A stretch of DNA of 36,351 nt from Citrobacter werkmanii NBRC 105721 (lineage in GTDB: Bacteria; Pseudomonadota; Gammaproteobacteria; Enterobacterales; Enterobacteriaceae): NCBI GenBank assembly GCA_000759755.1, contig BBMW01000024.1, positions 1 to 36,351 on the forward strand. The letters run 5' to 3'. Position 1 is the first letter of the stretch; the number at the start of each line of letters is the position of its first letter. This document shows positions 7,820 to 18,029 of this stretch, one piece after another. The notes beneath the pieces are model-generated. The model had not been told where the DNA came from. It saw only the letters and a list, made by a program, of their open reading frames with translations, and searched no databases. Both the position numbers and the translations under genes were made by a program.

Positions 7820-8410
7820 TCATTGCTGAAAATTTATACCAATATTGCTCTCACCAGCCTCGCGCAGGTCTGCACGAAGCCCTTTTATCAGCTCAATATC
7901 GCGTTCTTCACAGTCGGCTAAAAGTCGGAAAATTTCCCACTGAATATCCCATTCTTGCTCAACGGCAGGGTTCTCTTTCAACTCTTCATCGGTCATTTCG
8001 CGACCAGCCTGGGTCATTTCCAGCATCGCAACCGTCGTAATCGATGCCTTGCTGACCTCAATCGCATGCTCCAGAGTTTCACCGCTAAGACGTGAATGCA
8101 TCAGTTCGCTTAATGCCACGCAGGCATCAATCGCCGGGTAAACGCCGTACAGATCGTAATCATCCGCAGAAGGAATGGCCTCTTCAAACTTTTCCAACTG
8201 GCTGTCGAAATTGATTTTCGCGTCTTTTACCGTCAGCGTTTCCCAAATTAAATCTAAAATTCGGCGGTAAATTTGCCCATCGCCAAATTCCGTTTGCTTG
8301 CAGAACATGGCGTAGTTTGGGTACATGCGCTCACAGAGGCAGGCCATAAACGTGACGTGCTGCCAGCTTTCCAGCTTCTCCAGGCGCAGGTGAATAGGGT
8401 TTTGTAACAT
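7820..8410 (-). CDS. yjaG: Conserved protein YjaG (DUF416)
   Basis: This 196-residue soluble protein matches E. coli YjaG nearly residue for residue. The family (DUF416) has no established function. It is predicted to be mostly helical and acidic, with conserved stretches such as CERMYPNYAMFC near residue 26 and GVYPAIDACVALSEL near 87. No signal peptide or membrane segment is visible. It lies between nfi (33-nt gap) and hupA in a leftward cluster with hemE, so it is probably co-transcribed with hemE-nfi. I assign no biochemical role. Confidence 0.93.
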   Translation of the reverse strand: MLQNPIHLRLEKLESWQHVTFMACLCERMYPNYAMFCKQTEFGDGQIYRRILDLIWETLTVKDAKINFDSQLEKFEEAIPSADDYDLYGVYPAIDACVALSELMHSRLSGETLEHAIEVSKASITTVAMLEMTQAGREMTDEELKENPAVEQEWDIQWEIFRLLADCEERDIELIKGLRADLREAGESNIGINFQQ

Positions 8411-8443
8411 GATGAGTTCTCAAATACGGAAATTAGCCGCAGT

Positions 8444-9124
8444 TTACCCGATATGGGGCGTTTTTGCTGCAAGCCGCGTAAAAGACGGACGTTCTGATGC
8501 CACCGCATCCGCCCAGCGGGTCGGTTCCGGTAAGCGATAACCGTTCATACAGCGCTGCACCCACGCCAGCGCGCTGTCCATGCCCACGCGGTGACCCGTG
8601 GATATAAACAACGGATTGCAGCGCGCTTTGCTGCGCCAGACCCATGCCAGCTGTTCGCCTTTATCCAGCAGCGGCGCGAGCGCACCGGGTTCGGCAGAGA
8701 GCGGCTCAAACTTGCCGCACAAACGTTTTTTCGCCACGCCAATGGTCGGGACATCCACCAACAGACCAAAATGGCTGGCGACCCCCAGGCGACGTGGGTG
8801 GGAAATACCATGCCCGTCGACGAACAGCAGATCCGGTTTTTGCGACAGCTGTTGCCAGGCGGCCATCAGCGCGGGGGTTTCACGAAAGGAGAGAAAGCCG
8901 GGAATATACGGCATGGTGGTGGCGACACGCGCCACCGTATATTCAACCAGTTCCAGAGAGGGATACTTCAGCAGAACCATCGCGGCCCGCGTCACTTCGC
9001 CACCCTGCTCAAACCCGACATCCGCTCCCCCGATCAGATCCGGCGGATCCTTGTCGAGGCGATCCTCGCGGATCACTGAAGAGGCCAGTTCAAGCTGCTG
9101 AGCGCGTAGCGACGCGAGATCCAT
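8444..9124 (-). CDS. nfi: Endonuclease V (deoxyinosine 3'-endonuclease)
   Basis: Endonuclease V nicks DNA at the second phosphodiester bond 3' of deoxyinosine and so starts repair of deaminated adenine. The 226-residue protein carries the family metal-binding motifs: GGADVGF with Asp35, FRE with Glu82 and VDGHG with Asp103. GVAKKRLCG follows near residue 133. Its length is close to the 223 residues of E. coli, and the few extra residues are at the C-terminus. It starts 9 nt after hemE, which implies one transcript. Confidence 0.96.
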   Translation of the reverse strand: MDLASLRAQQLELASSVIREDRLDKDPPDLIGGADVGFEQGGEVTRAAMVLLKYPSLELVEYTVARVATTMPYIPGFLSFRETPALMAAWQQLSQKPDLLFVDGHGISHPRRLGVASHFGLLVDVPTIGVAKKRLCGKFEPLSAEPGALAPLLDKGEQLAWVWRSKARCNPLFISTGHRVGMDSALAWVQRCMNGYRLPEPTRWADAVASERPSFTRLAAKTPHIG

Positions 9125-9133
9125 AATGACTCC

Positions 9134-10198
9134 TTAGCGGTGGTATTGTTCGGACAGGCGATGCACCGCCTCCACAAACACCCCTGCATGTTCCGGCGGT
9201 ACATCCTGATGGATGCCGTGACCGAGGTTGAAGACGTGGCCTTCACCCTGGCCGAAACCTGCAAGTATAGTCGCTACCTCGTCTTCGATCCGTGCCGGCG
9301 GCGCATACAGCATGGACGGATCCATATTGCCCTGCAGCGCCACCTTATGGCCAACGCGACGGCGCGCATCGGCGATATCTGTTGTCCAGTCGAGACCTAA
9401 CGCATCACAGCCGGTTTCCGCCATCGCTTCCAGCCACTGACCGCCGCCTTTGGTAAACAGCGTCACCGGTACGCGACGGCCTTCGTTTTCGCGCAGCAAA
9501 CCGTCAACGATTTTATGCATGTAGTACAACGAGAACTGCTGATAGTCGCGCCCGGTCAGCACGCCACCCCAGGTGTCGAAAATCATTACCGATTGCGCGC
9601 CCGCTTTAATCTGCGCGTTCAGGTACAGCGTGACGCTCTGCGCCAGCTTATCGAGCAGCAGATGCAGCGCTTTAGGGTCGGCATACATCATCTTTTTAAT
9701 CACGGTGAAGGCTTTACTGCTGCCGCCTTCCACCATGTAGGTCGCCAGCGTCCACGGGCTGCCGGAGAAACCTATCAGCGGCACCTCGCCCTTCAGCTCA
9801 CGGCGAATGGTGCGCACCGCATTCATCACGTAGCCCAGCTCGCCTTCCGGGTCCGGAATCGGCAGTTTTTCAACGTCGGCCTTGCTGGTAATCGGTGAGG
9901 TGAAGCGCGGGCCTTCCCCGGCCTCAAAGTACAGCCCAAGCCCCATTGCATCCGGAATAGTCAAAATATCCGAGAAGAGGATCGCCGCATCGAGCTTGTA
10001 GCGACGCAGCGGCTGCAGCGTCACTTCGCAGGCCAGCTCGGCGTTTTTGCACAGCGCCATAAAATCGCCCGCCTCGGCGCGCGTGGCTTTATATTCCGGT
10101 AGATAGCGACCCGCCTGGCGCATCATCCATACCGGGGTGACATCAACGGGCTGGCGCAGCAGCGCACGCAGATAACGATCGTTCTTCAGTTCGGTCAT
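9134..10198 (-). CDS. hemE: Uroporphyrinogen decarboxylase HemE
   Basis: HemE removes four carboxyl groups from uroporphyrinogen III to make coproporphyrinogen III in haem synthesis, and it needs no cofactor. The 354-residue length is standard. The signature near the N-terminus, [15 protein letters not shown], holds active-site Arg27 and Arg31. Asp77 lies in ILFSDIL, and [16 protein letters not shown] forms part of the active cleft. The start ATG lies 50 nt after the nudC stop, and nfi follows 9 nt downstream. This nudC-hemE-nfi order is usual for enterobacteria. Confidence 0.98.
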   Translation of the reverse strand: MTELKNDRYLRALLRQPVDVTPVWMMRQAGRYLPEYKATRAEAGDFMALCKNAELACEVTLQPLRRYKLDAAILFSDILTIPDAMGLGLYFEAGEGPRFTSPITSKADVEKLPIPDPEGELGYVMNAVRTIRRELKGEVPLIGFSGSPWTLATYMVEGGSSKAFTVIKKMMYADPKALHLLLDKLAQSVTLYLNAQIKAGAQSVMIFDTWGGVLTGRDYQQFSLYYMHKIVDGLLRENEGRRVPVTLFTKGGGQWLEAMAETGCDALGLDWTTDIADARRRVGHKVALQGNMDPSMLYAPPARIEDEVATILAGFGQGEGHVFNLGHGIHQDVPPEHAGVFVEAVHRLSEQYHR

Positions 10199-10248
10199 TT
10201 TTGCAGTTCCTTATTGCGTCAGTCCCACAGTGTATCACCACTCGTTCT

Positions 10249-11022
10249 TTACTCGTACTCAGCCCGACACATTGCCACCGTATCTTCGATCAAACGACGC
10301 GCGACGGTGCCAGGTGGGGGTAAGAGCGGTAAATCGTCGTAGCGATACCAGTTGGCATTGAGCAGCTCTTTCGGGTCGATGACAATGTCGCCGCTGTCGT
10401 ACTCTGCCATAAACGCCGTCATCAGCGATTGTGGGAACGGCCACGGCTGCGAGGTCACGTAGCGCAGGTTTTTCACCTTGATACCACTTTCTTCCATGAC
10501 TTCACGCGCCACCGCCTGCTCCAGGGTTTCACCTACTTCGACAAAACCGGCCAGCACGGTATGCACACCGTTACGATGGCGAACATGCTGGGCAAGGAGG
10601 ATCGAATCATCACGGCGAATGGCGACGATAATGCAGGGAGCGATTTGCGGGTAATAGCGCTCGCGGCAGTGGCTACACAGCATCGCCCATTCGGTTTTGC
10701 TCGGGTGCATCGTGTGCCCGCAGTAGCCGCAGAATTTATGCGAGCGGTAGAACTCGGCCAGTTGTACGCCGCGCCCCGCCAACTGAAACAGGCCCACATC
10801 CTGGTCGATGACCTGGCGCACCGAACCCATGTCGTGGCGACGCGGCTGCTGCACCAGCCAGACCGGATCGCCTTCCCACTCACCTATCTGAAGTGCGCGC
10901 TGGCCCGCAAGATCGAAATTTATCGCCTCGCCATAGGGTAATTCCCCAGCAGGCAACCATAATTTTTGTTCGTGGCTCACAATCCACCAGCCGCGATCCC
11001 ATTTTTCAATTATTCGATCCAT
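10249..11022 (-). CDS. nudC: NAD-capped RNA hydrolase / NADH pyrophosphatase NudC
   Basis: NudC removes the NAD cap from RNA 5' ends and hydrolyses free NADH to NMNH and AMP. The 257-residue protein has a zinc ribbon formed by Cys98, Cys101, Cys116 and Cys119 (CGYCG and CSHC). A complete Nudix box spans about 159-181 ([20 protein letters not shown]), with Glu174, Glu177 and Glu178 for metal binding. The downstream SQPWPFPQS motif specifies NAD(H) substrates. It diverges from rsd across a 99-bp gap, and hemE follows on the same strand. Confidence 0.97.
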   Translation of the reverse strand: MDRIIEKWDRGWWIVSHEQKLWLPAGELPYGEAINFDLAGQRALQIGEWEGDPVWLVQQPRRHDMGSVRQVIDQDVGLFQLAGRGVQLAEFYRSHKFCGYCGHTMHPSKTEWAMLCSHCRERYYPQIAPCIIVAIRRDDSILLAQHVRHRNGVHTVLAGFVEVGETLEQAVAREVMEESGIKVKNLRYVTSQPWPFPQSLMTAFMAEYDSGDIVIDPKELLNANWYRYDDLPLLPPPGTVARRLIEDTVAMCRAEYE

Positions 11023-11077
11023 ATCTCTTGCGCTACCTTTGCTTCACAGGCATGTTATTAACATTATTTTTACAAGA

Positions 11078-11112
11078 TTGACATGAGCAGATTTTAAACT
11101 TATCGATACGAG
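11078..11112 (+). promoter_or_regulatory. Candidate rsd promoter
   Basis: A perfect -35 hexamer TTGACA lies at 11078-11083. Seventeen bases on, TATCGA (11101-11106) is only a weak -10. A start near 11113 would leave almost no leader before the rsd ATG at 11122, so another upstream promoter may serve as well. GAGGGT at about 11110 is the likely ribosome-binding site. Confidence 0.35.
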
Positions 11113-11121
11113 GGTCAACGT

Positions 11122-11601
11122 ATGTTAAACCAGTTAGAACACCTGAAAGAGCGTGTCCATGGGCATCATAAACTGGTCGACCGTTGGCTGAATATTCGTA
11201 AGCACCTGCTCGTGGCTTACTACGATCTGGTTGGCCTGAAACCGGGCAAAGAGTCGTTTATGCGCCTCAATGAGAAAGCGCTCGATAATTTTTGCCAGCG
11301 TCTGGTCGACTATCTGTCTGCCGGACACTTCAGTATTTATGAACGCATTATCCATAAAATGGAAGGTGAGAGTCCGCTTTTAAACGCCAGTAAAATCTGG
11401 CCACAGCTGGATGCCAATACCCAGCTGATAATGGATTACTATGACTCAACGCTGGAAAACGCTATCGATGAGGATAACGTTCACCAGCTCCAGCAGGCGC
11501 TTTCCGATATTGGCGAAGCGCTGGAGGCTCGTTTCCGGCTGGAAGATCAGCTGATCATGCTGGCCTTTAAAACGCTTAGCGAATTCAAACGCCCGGCTTG
11601 A
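11122..11601 (+). CDS. rsd: Anti-sigma-70 factor Rsd
   Basis: Rsd binds the housekeeping sigma factor RpoD in stationary phase and frees core RNA polymerase for alternative sigma factors. It also interacts with HPr and SpoT. The 159-residue all-helical protein begins MLNQLEHLKERVHG and has the conserved core WLNIRKHLLVAYYDLVGLKPGK-like stretch near 28-50 and HFSIYERI near 70. The E. coli protein is 158 residues, and the C-terminus here differs slightly. It diverges from nudC and precedes the TPP-riboswitch leader of thiC on the same strand. No clear terminator separates the two. Confidence 0.95.
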   Translation: MLNQLEHLKERVHGHHKLVDRWLNIRKHLLVAYYDLVGLKPGKESFMRLNEKALDNFCQRLVDYLSAGHFSIYERIIHKMEGESPLLNASKIWPQLDANTQLIMDYYDSTLENAIDEDNVHQLQQALSDIGEALEARFRLEDQLIMLAFKTLSEFKRPA

Positions 11602-11654
11602 GATTTTCCGCATTAACGCGTAGTTTACATTCATTACCTCTATCAACAGAGGTT

Positions 11655-11754
11655 GCTTCTTGTCGGAGTGCCTTACGTGAAAGCGTAGGCTGAGACCGTT
11701 AATTCGGGATCCGCGGAACCTGATCAGGCTAATACCTGCGAAGGGAACAAGAGT
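11655..11754 (+). promoter_or_regulatory. TPP riboswitch (THI element) of the thiC operon
   Basis: The conserved aptamer features occur in order: closing stem P1 made by CTTCTTGT (from 11656) and ACAAGAG (ending 11753), GGAGTGCC, CTGAGACCGTT, GGATCCGCGGAACCTGATCA and GGCTAATACCTGCGAAGGGA. These match the thi-box core that binds thiamine pyrophosphate. When TPP is bound, the aptamer represses the downstream thiamine biosynthesis genes. It sits about 95 nt ahead of thiC. Confidence 0.97.
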
Positions 11755-11803
11755 AATTCAGCTTTATGTTGCTGCCTTTACGGGCGGCGCACATCCATTA
11801 CTC
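11751..11803 (+). promoter_or_regulatory. Candidate expression-platform stem of the thiC riboswitch
   Basis: GAGTAAT (11751-11757) can pair with ATTACTC (11797-11803), and an inner stem GCTGCC (11771-11776) pairs with GGCGGC (11783-11788) using one G-U pair. The first three bases of the outer stem are also the end of aptamer stem P1, so the two helices would exclude each other. No T-run follows, which argues for translational or Rho-linked control rather than intrinsic termination. Confidence 0.5.
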
Positions 11804-11846
11804 AATCCGTCGTCTGACAAGCCACGTCCTTACTTTTTTGGAATGA

Positions 11847-13747
<1,901 letters not shown>

Positions 13748-13748
<1 letters not shown>

Positions 13749-14383
13749 TGTATCAGCCTGATTTCCCAACCGTGCCGTTCCGCCTCGGGCTTTACCCGGT
13801 GGTAGACAGCGTTGAATGGATTGAACGCCTGCTGGAGGCGGGCGTACGCACGATCCAGTTGCGTATCAAAGATAAGCGCGATGAAGAGGTGGAAGCCGAC
13901 GTTATCGCCGCCATCGCACTGGGGCGTCGTTATAACGCCCGTCTGTTTATCAACGATTACTGGCGTCTGGCAATTAAGCACCGCGCTTACGGCGTGCATC
14001 TGGGCCAGGAAGACCTTGAAACCACCGACCTGAAGGCCATTCAGGCGGCGGGCTTACGCCTCGGCGTATCGACTCACGATGATATGGAGATTGACGTCGC
14101 ACTCGCCGCTAAGCCTTCTTATATCGCGCTCGGCCACGTCTTCCCGACGCAAACCAAGCAGATGCCTTCCGCCCCACAGGGGCTGGCGCAGTTGGCCAGT
14201 CATATTGAACGACTGGCGGATTACCCGACCGTGGCCATTGGCGGCATCAACCTTGAACGCGCCGCGTCAGTACTGGCGACCGGCGTCGGTAGCGTGGCTG
14301 TGGTTAGCGCCATTACTCAGGCCGCCGACTGGCGCGCCGCTACCGCGCAGTTACTGGATATTGCGGGAGTTGGCGATGAATGA
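13748..14383 (+). CDS. thiE: Thiamine-phosphate synthase ThiE
   Basis: ThiE couples hydroxymethylpyrimidine diphosphate with the thiazole phosphate carboxylate to give thiamine monophosphate. The 211-residue TIM-barrel protein shows the family motifs TIQLRIKDK (phosphate and pyrimidine site), [39 protein letters not shown] and AIGGIN. The start overlaps the thiC stop by one base and its stop lies inside thiF, so translation is probably coupled along the operon. Confidence 0.97.
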
Positions 14384-15134
14384 CCGCGATTTTATGCGCT
14401 ACAGCCGGCAAATCCTGCTCGGCGATATCGCCATTGAAGGCCAGCAAAAGCTGCTCGCGAGTCATGTACTGATCGTAGGTTTAGGCGGGTTAGGCTCGCC
14501 TGCCGCGCTGTATCTGGCAGGAGCAGGCATCGGCAAACTGACTCTGGTAGACGATGACGACATTCATCTGAGCAATTTGCAGCGCCAGATTCTATTTACC
14601 ACTGATGATATCGCGCGTTCAAAATCTCAGGTTGCCCAGCAGCGCCTGACACGGCTCAACCCGGATATCGAACTGGTCTCGCTCCAGCAGCGACTAAAAG
14701 GCGATGCGCTCCGGCATGCGGTCTCGCGAGCCGACGTGGTGCTCGACTGTACCGATAACATGGCCACGCGCCAGGAGATTAACGCCGCCTGTGTGGCGCT
14801 CAACACTCCGTTAATTTCCGCCAGCGCCGTCGGCTTTGGCGGCCAACTGATGGTCCTCACGCCGCCGTGGGAACAAGGCTGTTACCGCTGCCTGTGGCCA
14901 GATGATGTGGAGCCGGAACGCAACTGCCGCACCGCTGGGGTGCTCGGTCCGGTGGTGGGCGTGATGGGTACCTTGCAGGCGCTGGAGGCGATTAAATTAC
15001 TCAGCGGTATTGAAACACCGAACGGGCAGCTACGTCTGTTTGACGGCAAAACCAGCCAGTGGCGCAGCCTCGCGCTGCGTCGCGCCAGCGGCTGTCCGGT
15101 ATGCGGAGGGCTGCATGCAAATTCAATTCAATGA
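14376..15134 (+). CDS. thiF: ThiS adenylyltransferase ThiF
   Basis: ThiF is an E1-like enzyme that adenylates the C-terminal glycine of the sulphur carrier ThiS before sulphur transfer. The start [12 protein letters not shown] at 14376 overlaps thiE by 8 bp and gives 252 residues, close to 251 in E. coli. An earlier in-frame ATG at 14079 lies inside thiE and is rejected. The nucleotide loop is GLGGLGSP (about 35-42). Zinc is held by CYRC (about 169-172) and CPVC near the C-terminus. Cys184 in ERNCRTAG matches the catalytic cysteine. The last 20 bp overlap thiS. Confidence 0.96.
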   Translation: MNDRDFMRYSRQILLGDIAIEGQQKLLASHVLIVGLGGLGSPAALYLAGAGIGKLTLVDDDDIHLSNLQRQILFTTDDIARSKSQVAQQRLTRLNPDIELVSLQQRLKGDALRHAVSRADVVLDCTDNMATRQEINAACVALNTPLISASAVGFGGQLMVLTPPWEQGCYRCLWPDDVEPERNCRTAGVLGPVVGVMGTLQALEAIKLLSGIETPNGQLRLFDGKTSQWRSLALRRASGCPVCGGLHANSIQ

Positions 15135-15315
15135 TGAGCCGATGCAGTGCGCCGCAGGGCAAACCGTCAGCGGGCTGCTTATCCAGCTCAACCAGCTCAA
15201 ACCAGGCGCAGCGTTGGCGCTCAATCAGCAGATCCTGCCGCGCGAGCAGTGGGAACAGCAAATCGTGCAGGAAGGCGACCAGATCCTGCTTTTTCAGGTT
15301 ATTGCAGGGGGTTGA
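15115..15315 (+). CDS. thiS: Thiazole sulphur-carrier protein ThiS
   Basis: ThiS is a ubiquitin-like carrier of 66 residues. It is adenylated by ThiF and then thiocarboxylated on its C-terminal Gly-Gly to donate sulphur to the thiazole ring. The start [12 protein letters not shown] at 15115 gives exactly the family length and the required C-terminus VIAGG. A longer frame beginning at 15010 lies inside thiF and is rejected. It overlaps thiF by 20 bp, and only one base separates its stop from thiG. Confidence 0.97.
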   Translation: MQIQFNDEPMQCAAGQTVSGLLIQLNQLKPGAALALNQQILPREQWEQQIVQEGDQILLFQVIAGG

Positions 15316-15316
15316 G

Positions 15317-16087
15317 ATGTTACGTATTGCCGACAAAACGTTTGATTCACATCTGTTCACCGGTACCGGGAAATTTGCCTCATCGCAACTGATGGTCGAG
15401 GCAATTCGCGCTTCCGGCAGCCAACTGGTGACGCTGGCGATGAAGCGCGTGGACCTGCGCCAGCACAACGATGCGATTCTGGCGCCGCTGATTGAAGCGG
15501 GCGTCACGCTGCTGCCCAATACCTCTGGGGCGAAAACTGCCGAAGAGGCGATCTTCGCCGCCCAACTGGCGCGTGAAGCGCTGGGCACCCACTGGCTGAA
15601 ATTAGAAATCCACCCGGATGCCCGCTGGCTATTGCCGGACCCGATCGAAACGCTAAAAGCTGCCGAGGCGCTGGTGAAGCAGGGCTTCGTGGTGCTGCCC
15701 TACTGCGGCGCGGATCCGGTTTTGTGCAAGCGGCTGGAAGAGGTCGGCTGCGCGGCGGTGATGCCGCTTGGCGCGCCTATCGGTTCGAATCAGGGGCTGG
15801 AAACCAAAGCGATGCTGGAGATTATTATCCAGCAGGCGACCGTGCCGGTGGTGGTCGACGCCGGGATCGGCGTGCCCAGCCACGCGGCGCAGGCGCTGGA
15901 AATAGGCGCCGACGCGGTGCTGGTCAATACGGCGATCGCCGTGGCGGACGATCCGGTGATGATGGCGACAGCGTTCCGTCTGGCTGTTGAAGCAGGCTTG
16001 CTGGCTCGCCAGGCGGTACCCGGAAGCAAAAGTTCACACGCAAGCGCCACCAGCCCATTAACCGGATTCCTGGAGGCTTTCTCATGA
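15317..16087 (+). CDS. thiG: Thiazole synthase ThiG
   Basis: ThiG forms the thiazole phosphate moiety from 1-deoxyxylulose 5-phosphate, dehydroglycine (supplied by ThiH) and ThiS thiocarboxylate. The start [10 protein letters not shown] at 15317 gives 256 residues, the standard length. Lys95 in LKLEIHPD is the expected Schiff-base lysine. [20 protein letters not shown] and VLVNTAIA make up the phosphate-binding end of the barrel. It begins right after thiS and ends with a 4-bp ATGA overlap with thiH. Confidence 0.97.
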   Translation: MLRIADKTFDSHLFTGTGKFASSQLMVEAIRASGSQLVTLAMKRVDLRQHNDAILAPLIEAGVTLLPNTSGAKTAEEAIFAAQLAREALGTHWLKLEIHPDARWLLPDPIETLKAAEALVKQGFVVLPYCGADPVLCKRLEEVGCAAVMPLGAPIGSNQGLETKAMLEIIIQQATVPVVVDAGIGVPSHAAQALEIGADAVLVNTAIAVADDPVMMATAFRLAVEAGLLARQAVPGSKSSHASATSPLTGFLEAFS

Positions 16088-17217
16088 AAACGTTCAGCGA
16101 CCGCTGGCGACAGTTGGACTGGGACGACATCCGCCTGCGCATCAATGGTAAAACCGCCGCTGACGTGGAACGCGCGCTTAACGCTCCACAGCTAAGTCGT
16201 GACGACCTGATGGCACTGCTCTCCCCCGCCGCCGCCGATTACCTTGAACCGCTGGCGCAGCGGGCGCAAAGGCTGACTCGCCAGCGCTTCGGCAACACCG
16301 TCAGTTTTTACGTGCCGCTTTATCTCTCAAACCTCTGCGCCAATGACTGCACCTACTGCGGTTTTTCTATGAGCAACCGCATCAAACGTAAGACGCTGGA
16401 CGAGGCAGAAATCGCCCGCGAGTGCGCCGCCATCCGCGAGTTGGGTTTTGAACACCTGTTGCTGGTTACCGGCGAGCATCAGAGCAAAGTGGGTATGGAC
16501 TACTTTCGCCGCCATCTCCCGGCCATTCGCCAGCAGTTCTCATCGCTGCATATGGAAGTGCAGCCGCTGGCAATTGAGGAGTATGCCGAGCTGAAGACGC
16601 TGGGGCTGGACGGAGTGATGGTGTATCAGGAGAGCTATCATGAAGCGACTTATGCCCATCATCATTTAAAGGGGAAAAAGCAGGATTTCTTCTGGCGGCT
16701 GGAAACACCGGACAGGCTGGGCCGTGCGGGAATCGATAAAATCGGTCTTGGCGCGCTGATTGGTTTGTCTGACAGCTGGCGGGTGGATTGTTATATGGTC
16801 GCCGAACATCTGCTGTGGATGCAGCAGCATTACTGGCAGAGCCGCTACTCCATCTCCTTTCCTCGTCTGCGCCCATGCACCGGGGGCGTTGAACCCGCAT
16901 CCATCATGGACGAGCGACAGTTGCTCCAGACCATTTGCGCGTTTCGTTTACTGGCACCGGAAATTGAGCTGTCGCTCTCCACCCGCGAATCCCCCTGGTT
17001 TCGTGACCATGTGATCCCGCTGGCGATCAACAATGTCAGCGCCTTCTCGAAAACCCAGCCCGGCGGTTATGCCGATAACCATCCAGAGCTGGAACAGTTC
17101 GCCCCGCACGATGACCGTCGCCCCGAAGCCGTTGCTGAAGCACTCATGGCGCAGGGATTACAGCCCGTGTGGAAAGACTGGGACAGCTATCTGGGGCGCG
17201 CTGCGCAGATACCGTAA
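16084..17217 (+). CDS. thiH: 2-iminoacetate synthase ThiH (tyrosine lyase)
   Basis: ThiH is a radical-SAM enzyme that splits tyrosine into 2-iminoacetate (dehydroglycine) and p-cresol to supply thiazole synthesis. The 377-residue protein has the CX3CX2C cluster motif [11 protein letters not shown] near residues 85-95. [10 protein letters not shown] and QESYHEATY follow in the barrel. It is the last gene of thiCEFSGH and overlaps thiG by 4 bp. A strong terminator begins 23 bp after the stop. Confidence 0.97.
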   Translation: MKTFSDRWRQLDWDDIRLRINGKTAADVERALNAPQLSRDDLMALLSPAAADYLEPLAQRAQRLTRQRFGNTVSFYVPLYLSNLCANDCTYCGFSMSNRIKRKTLDEAEIARECAAIRELGFEHLLLVTGEHQSKVGMDYFRRHLPAIRQQFSSLHMEVQPLAIEEYAELKTLGLDGVMVYQESYHEATYAHHHLKGKKQDFFWRLETPDRLGRAGIDKIGLGALIGLSDSWRVDCYMVAEHLLWMQQHYWQSRYSISFPRLRPCTGGVEPASIMDERQLLQTICAFRLLAPEIELSLSTRESPWFRDHVIPLAINNVSAFSKTQPGGYADNHPELEQFAPHDDRRPEAVAEALMAQGLQPVWKDWDSYLGRAAQIP

Positions 17218-17240
17218 ACCCGGAGCGATCGCATTAAACA

Positions 17241-17272
17241 AAAGCCCTGACTATTGCAGTCAGGGCTTTAAG
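17241..17272 (+). terminator. Terminator of the thi operon
   Basis: A perfect 12-bp stem, AAAGCCCTGACT (17241-17252) with AGTCAGGGCTTT (17258-17269), encloses a five-base loop, and the stem itself ends in TTT. It stands 23 bp past the thiH stop. It separates the thiamine operon from the AT-rich segment that follows. Confidence 0.9.
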
Positions 17273-17510
17273 TTACTACAAACTTCAGATTTAACATTAA
17301 TAAACTTAACGATTTAGTACTGCTGATGGTACTACTTTAAAATGTACAGGTTTACCACAGATAATATTGGATATTGATGCTAACTAAAACTTTCCTCTAT
17401 TTACCGTTAAACACATTCCACCGGCTTGATAATAGAACTCAAGGCTGGTGACCTAAACAAGTACACTTCCCCTCGCGACATATACTCTTTGATGCGTTGC
17501 CTTATTTCCC

Positions 17511-17699
17511 TTGCGATAAACAGAAAACATGAATCGCAAATATTTACGTTTAAATCATGGCGTTACATCGTCGCGTTTTACTAACTTTTTGCGATTAGAT
17601 AAATCAACTACGTGGCCTGAAAGCATTGTCGAAGTGAAAAAATAGCGTTTTCAGCATCGACTATCCCAAACAAAAAATACTTCGTGGCCTTTATCGCAA
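17511..17699. repeat. Four copies of TTGCGAT, two in each orientation
   Basis: TTGCGAT lies at 17511-17517 and 17589-17595. Its complement ATCGCAA lies at 17533-17539 and 17693-17699. The first and last copies extend to a 10-bp match: TTGCGATAAA at 17511-17520 and TTTATCGCAA at 17690-17699. A specific 7-mer is expected about 0.1 times in 800 bp on both strands. Binding by a regulator is inferred from recurrence alone. Confidence 0.55.
17529..17645 (+). CDS. Small unrecognised ORF, 38 codons
   Basis: ATG at 17529 opens a 38-residue reading frame (starting MNRKYLRLNHGV, ending SIVEVKK, stop TAG). The ribosome-binding site is poor, I recognise no family, and the ORF overlaps copies of the TTGCGAT repeat. 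It may be a remnant of a longer gene or chance. It is recorded only because it is the longest frame I found by eye in this AT-rich stretch. Confidence 0.12.
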   Translation: MNRKYLRLNHGVTSSRFTNFLRLDKSTTWPESIVEVKK

Positions 17700-17731
17700 C
17701 CCCCAATAAAGCTTTACTAACACTTACTACG

Positions 17732-17763
17732 TTAACAGCAAACTACTATTTCCCTGCTGTTAA
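17732..17763. repeat. 9-bp inverted repeat TTAACAGCA/TGCTGTTAA
   Basis: Arms at 17732-17740 and 17755-17763 are perfect complements around a 14-bp spacer. No T-run follows, so a terminator is unlikely. It lies about 270 bp ahead of the PTS IIB gene and could be an operator. Confidence 0.45.
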
Positions 17764-17780
17764 GCATTAACATACGGGTT

Positions 17781-17828
17781 TAAAAAACGCTGTCAATACT
17801 GTTTTTTATAACATGTTTTTATTGACAG
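17781..17828. repeat. Two interlocking inverted repeats upstream of PTS genes
   Basis: TAAAAAAC (17781-17788) pairs with GTTTTTTA (17801-17808). CTGTCAATA (17790-17798) pairs with TATTGACAG (17820-17828). The arms interleave, so in RNA or cruciform only one could form. The right arm includes TTGACA, a perfect -35 hexamer, but no -10 stands at 16-18 bp from it. Confidence 0.45.
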
Positions 17829-17937
17829 TAATTATATACTCCTGCATGTGATAAGCGAGCCAAAAGCCGCCAACCTCGGTACTGATCGTTGAGTTTTGCC
17901 TCTTTTTGTAACCGGTTTCAGAAAAAGTGGTTTTCTT

Positions 17938-18004
17938 TGTGATGCCTTACACACAATCGTTGCAAAGCAGTTGTTGCTACAGCTGGCTCGCGATAATTAT
18001 CAAC
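17938..18004 (+). promoter_or_regulatory. Candidate CRP-activated promoter of the PTS cassette
   Basis: TGTGATGCCTTACACA (17938-17953) matches the CRP consensus TGTGA-N6-TCACA at 9 of 10 fixed bases. GATAAT at 17992-17997 matches five of six -10 bases, with TTGTTG (17971-17976) as a weak -35 at 15-bp spacing. A start near 18004 places the CRP centre at about -59 to -61, the class I position. This fits catabolite control of a sugar PTS. It is inferred from motifs. Confidence 0.45.
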
Positions 18005-18029
18005 CCACACATGTTGAGCGAGACTGCTT

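Larger units (their letters stand above)
17273..17930 (+). other. AT-rich non-coding segment upstream of the PTS genes
   Basis: About 660 bp without a convincing gene. I counted 219 G or C bases in positions 17281-17880, about 36.5 percent, well below the flanking genes. It holds four copies of TTGCGAT in either orientation (17511, 17533, 17589, 17693) and three inverted repeats between 17732 and 17828. Related E. coli genomes carry htrC/yjaZ near this site, and I see no trace of that protein here. The segment looks like extended regulatory or acquired DNA. Confidence 0.6.

Noticed and set aside
14079-14375. N-terminal extension of thiF
   Set aside because: The extra 99 residues are thiE read in another frame. 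The conserved ThiF start is at 14376 with a normal overlap.
17822-17840. Sigma-70 promoter from TTGACA (17822) and TATACT (17835)
   Set aside because: Both hexamers are good, but the spacer is only 7 bp, far too short for RNA polymerase. They cannot form one promoter together.
17273-18029. htrC/yjaZ remnant or insertion sequence in the AT-rich gap
   Set aside because: I found no frame resembling HtrC, no transposase motif, and no terminal inverted repeats with target-site duplication.
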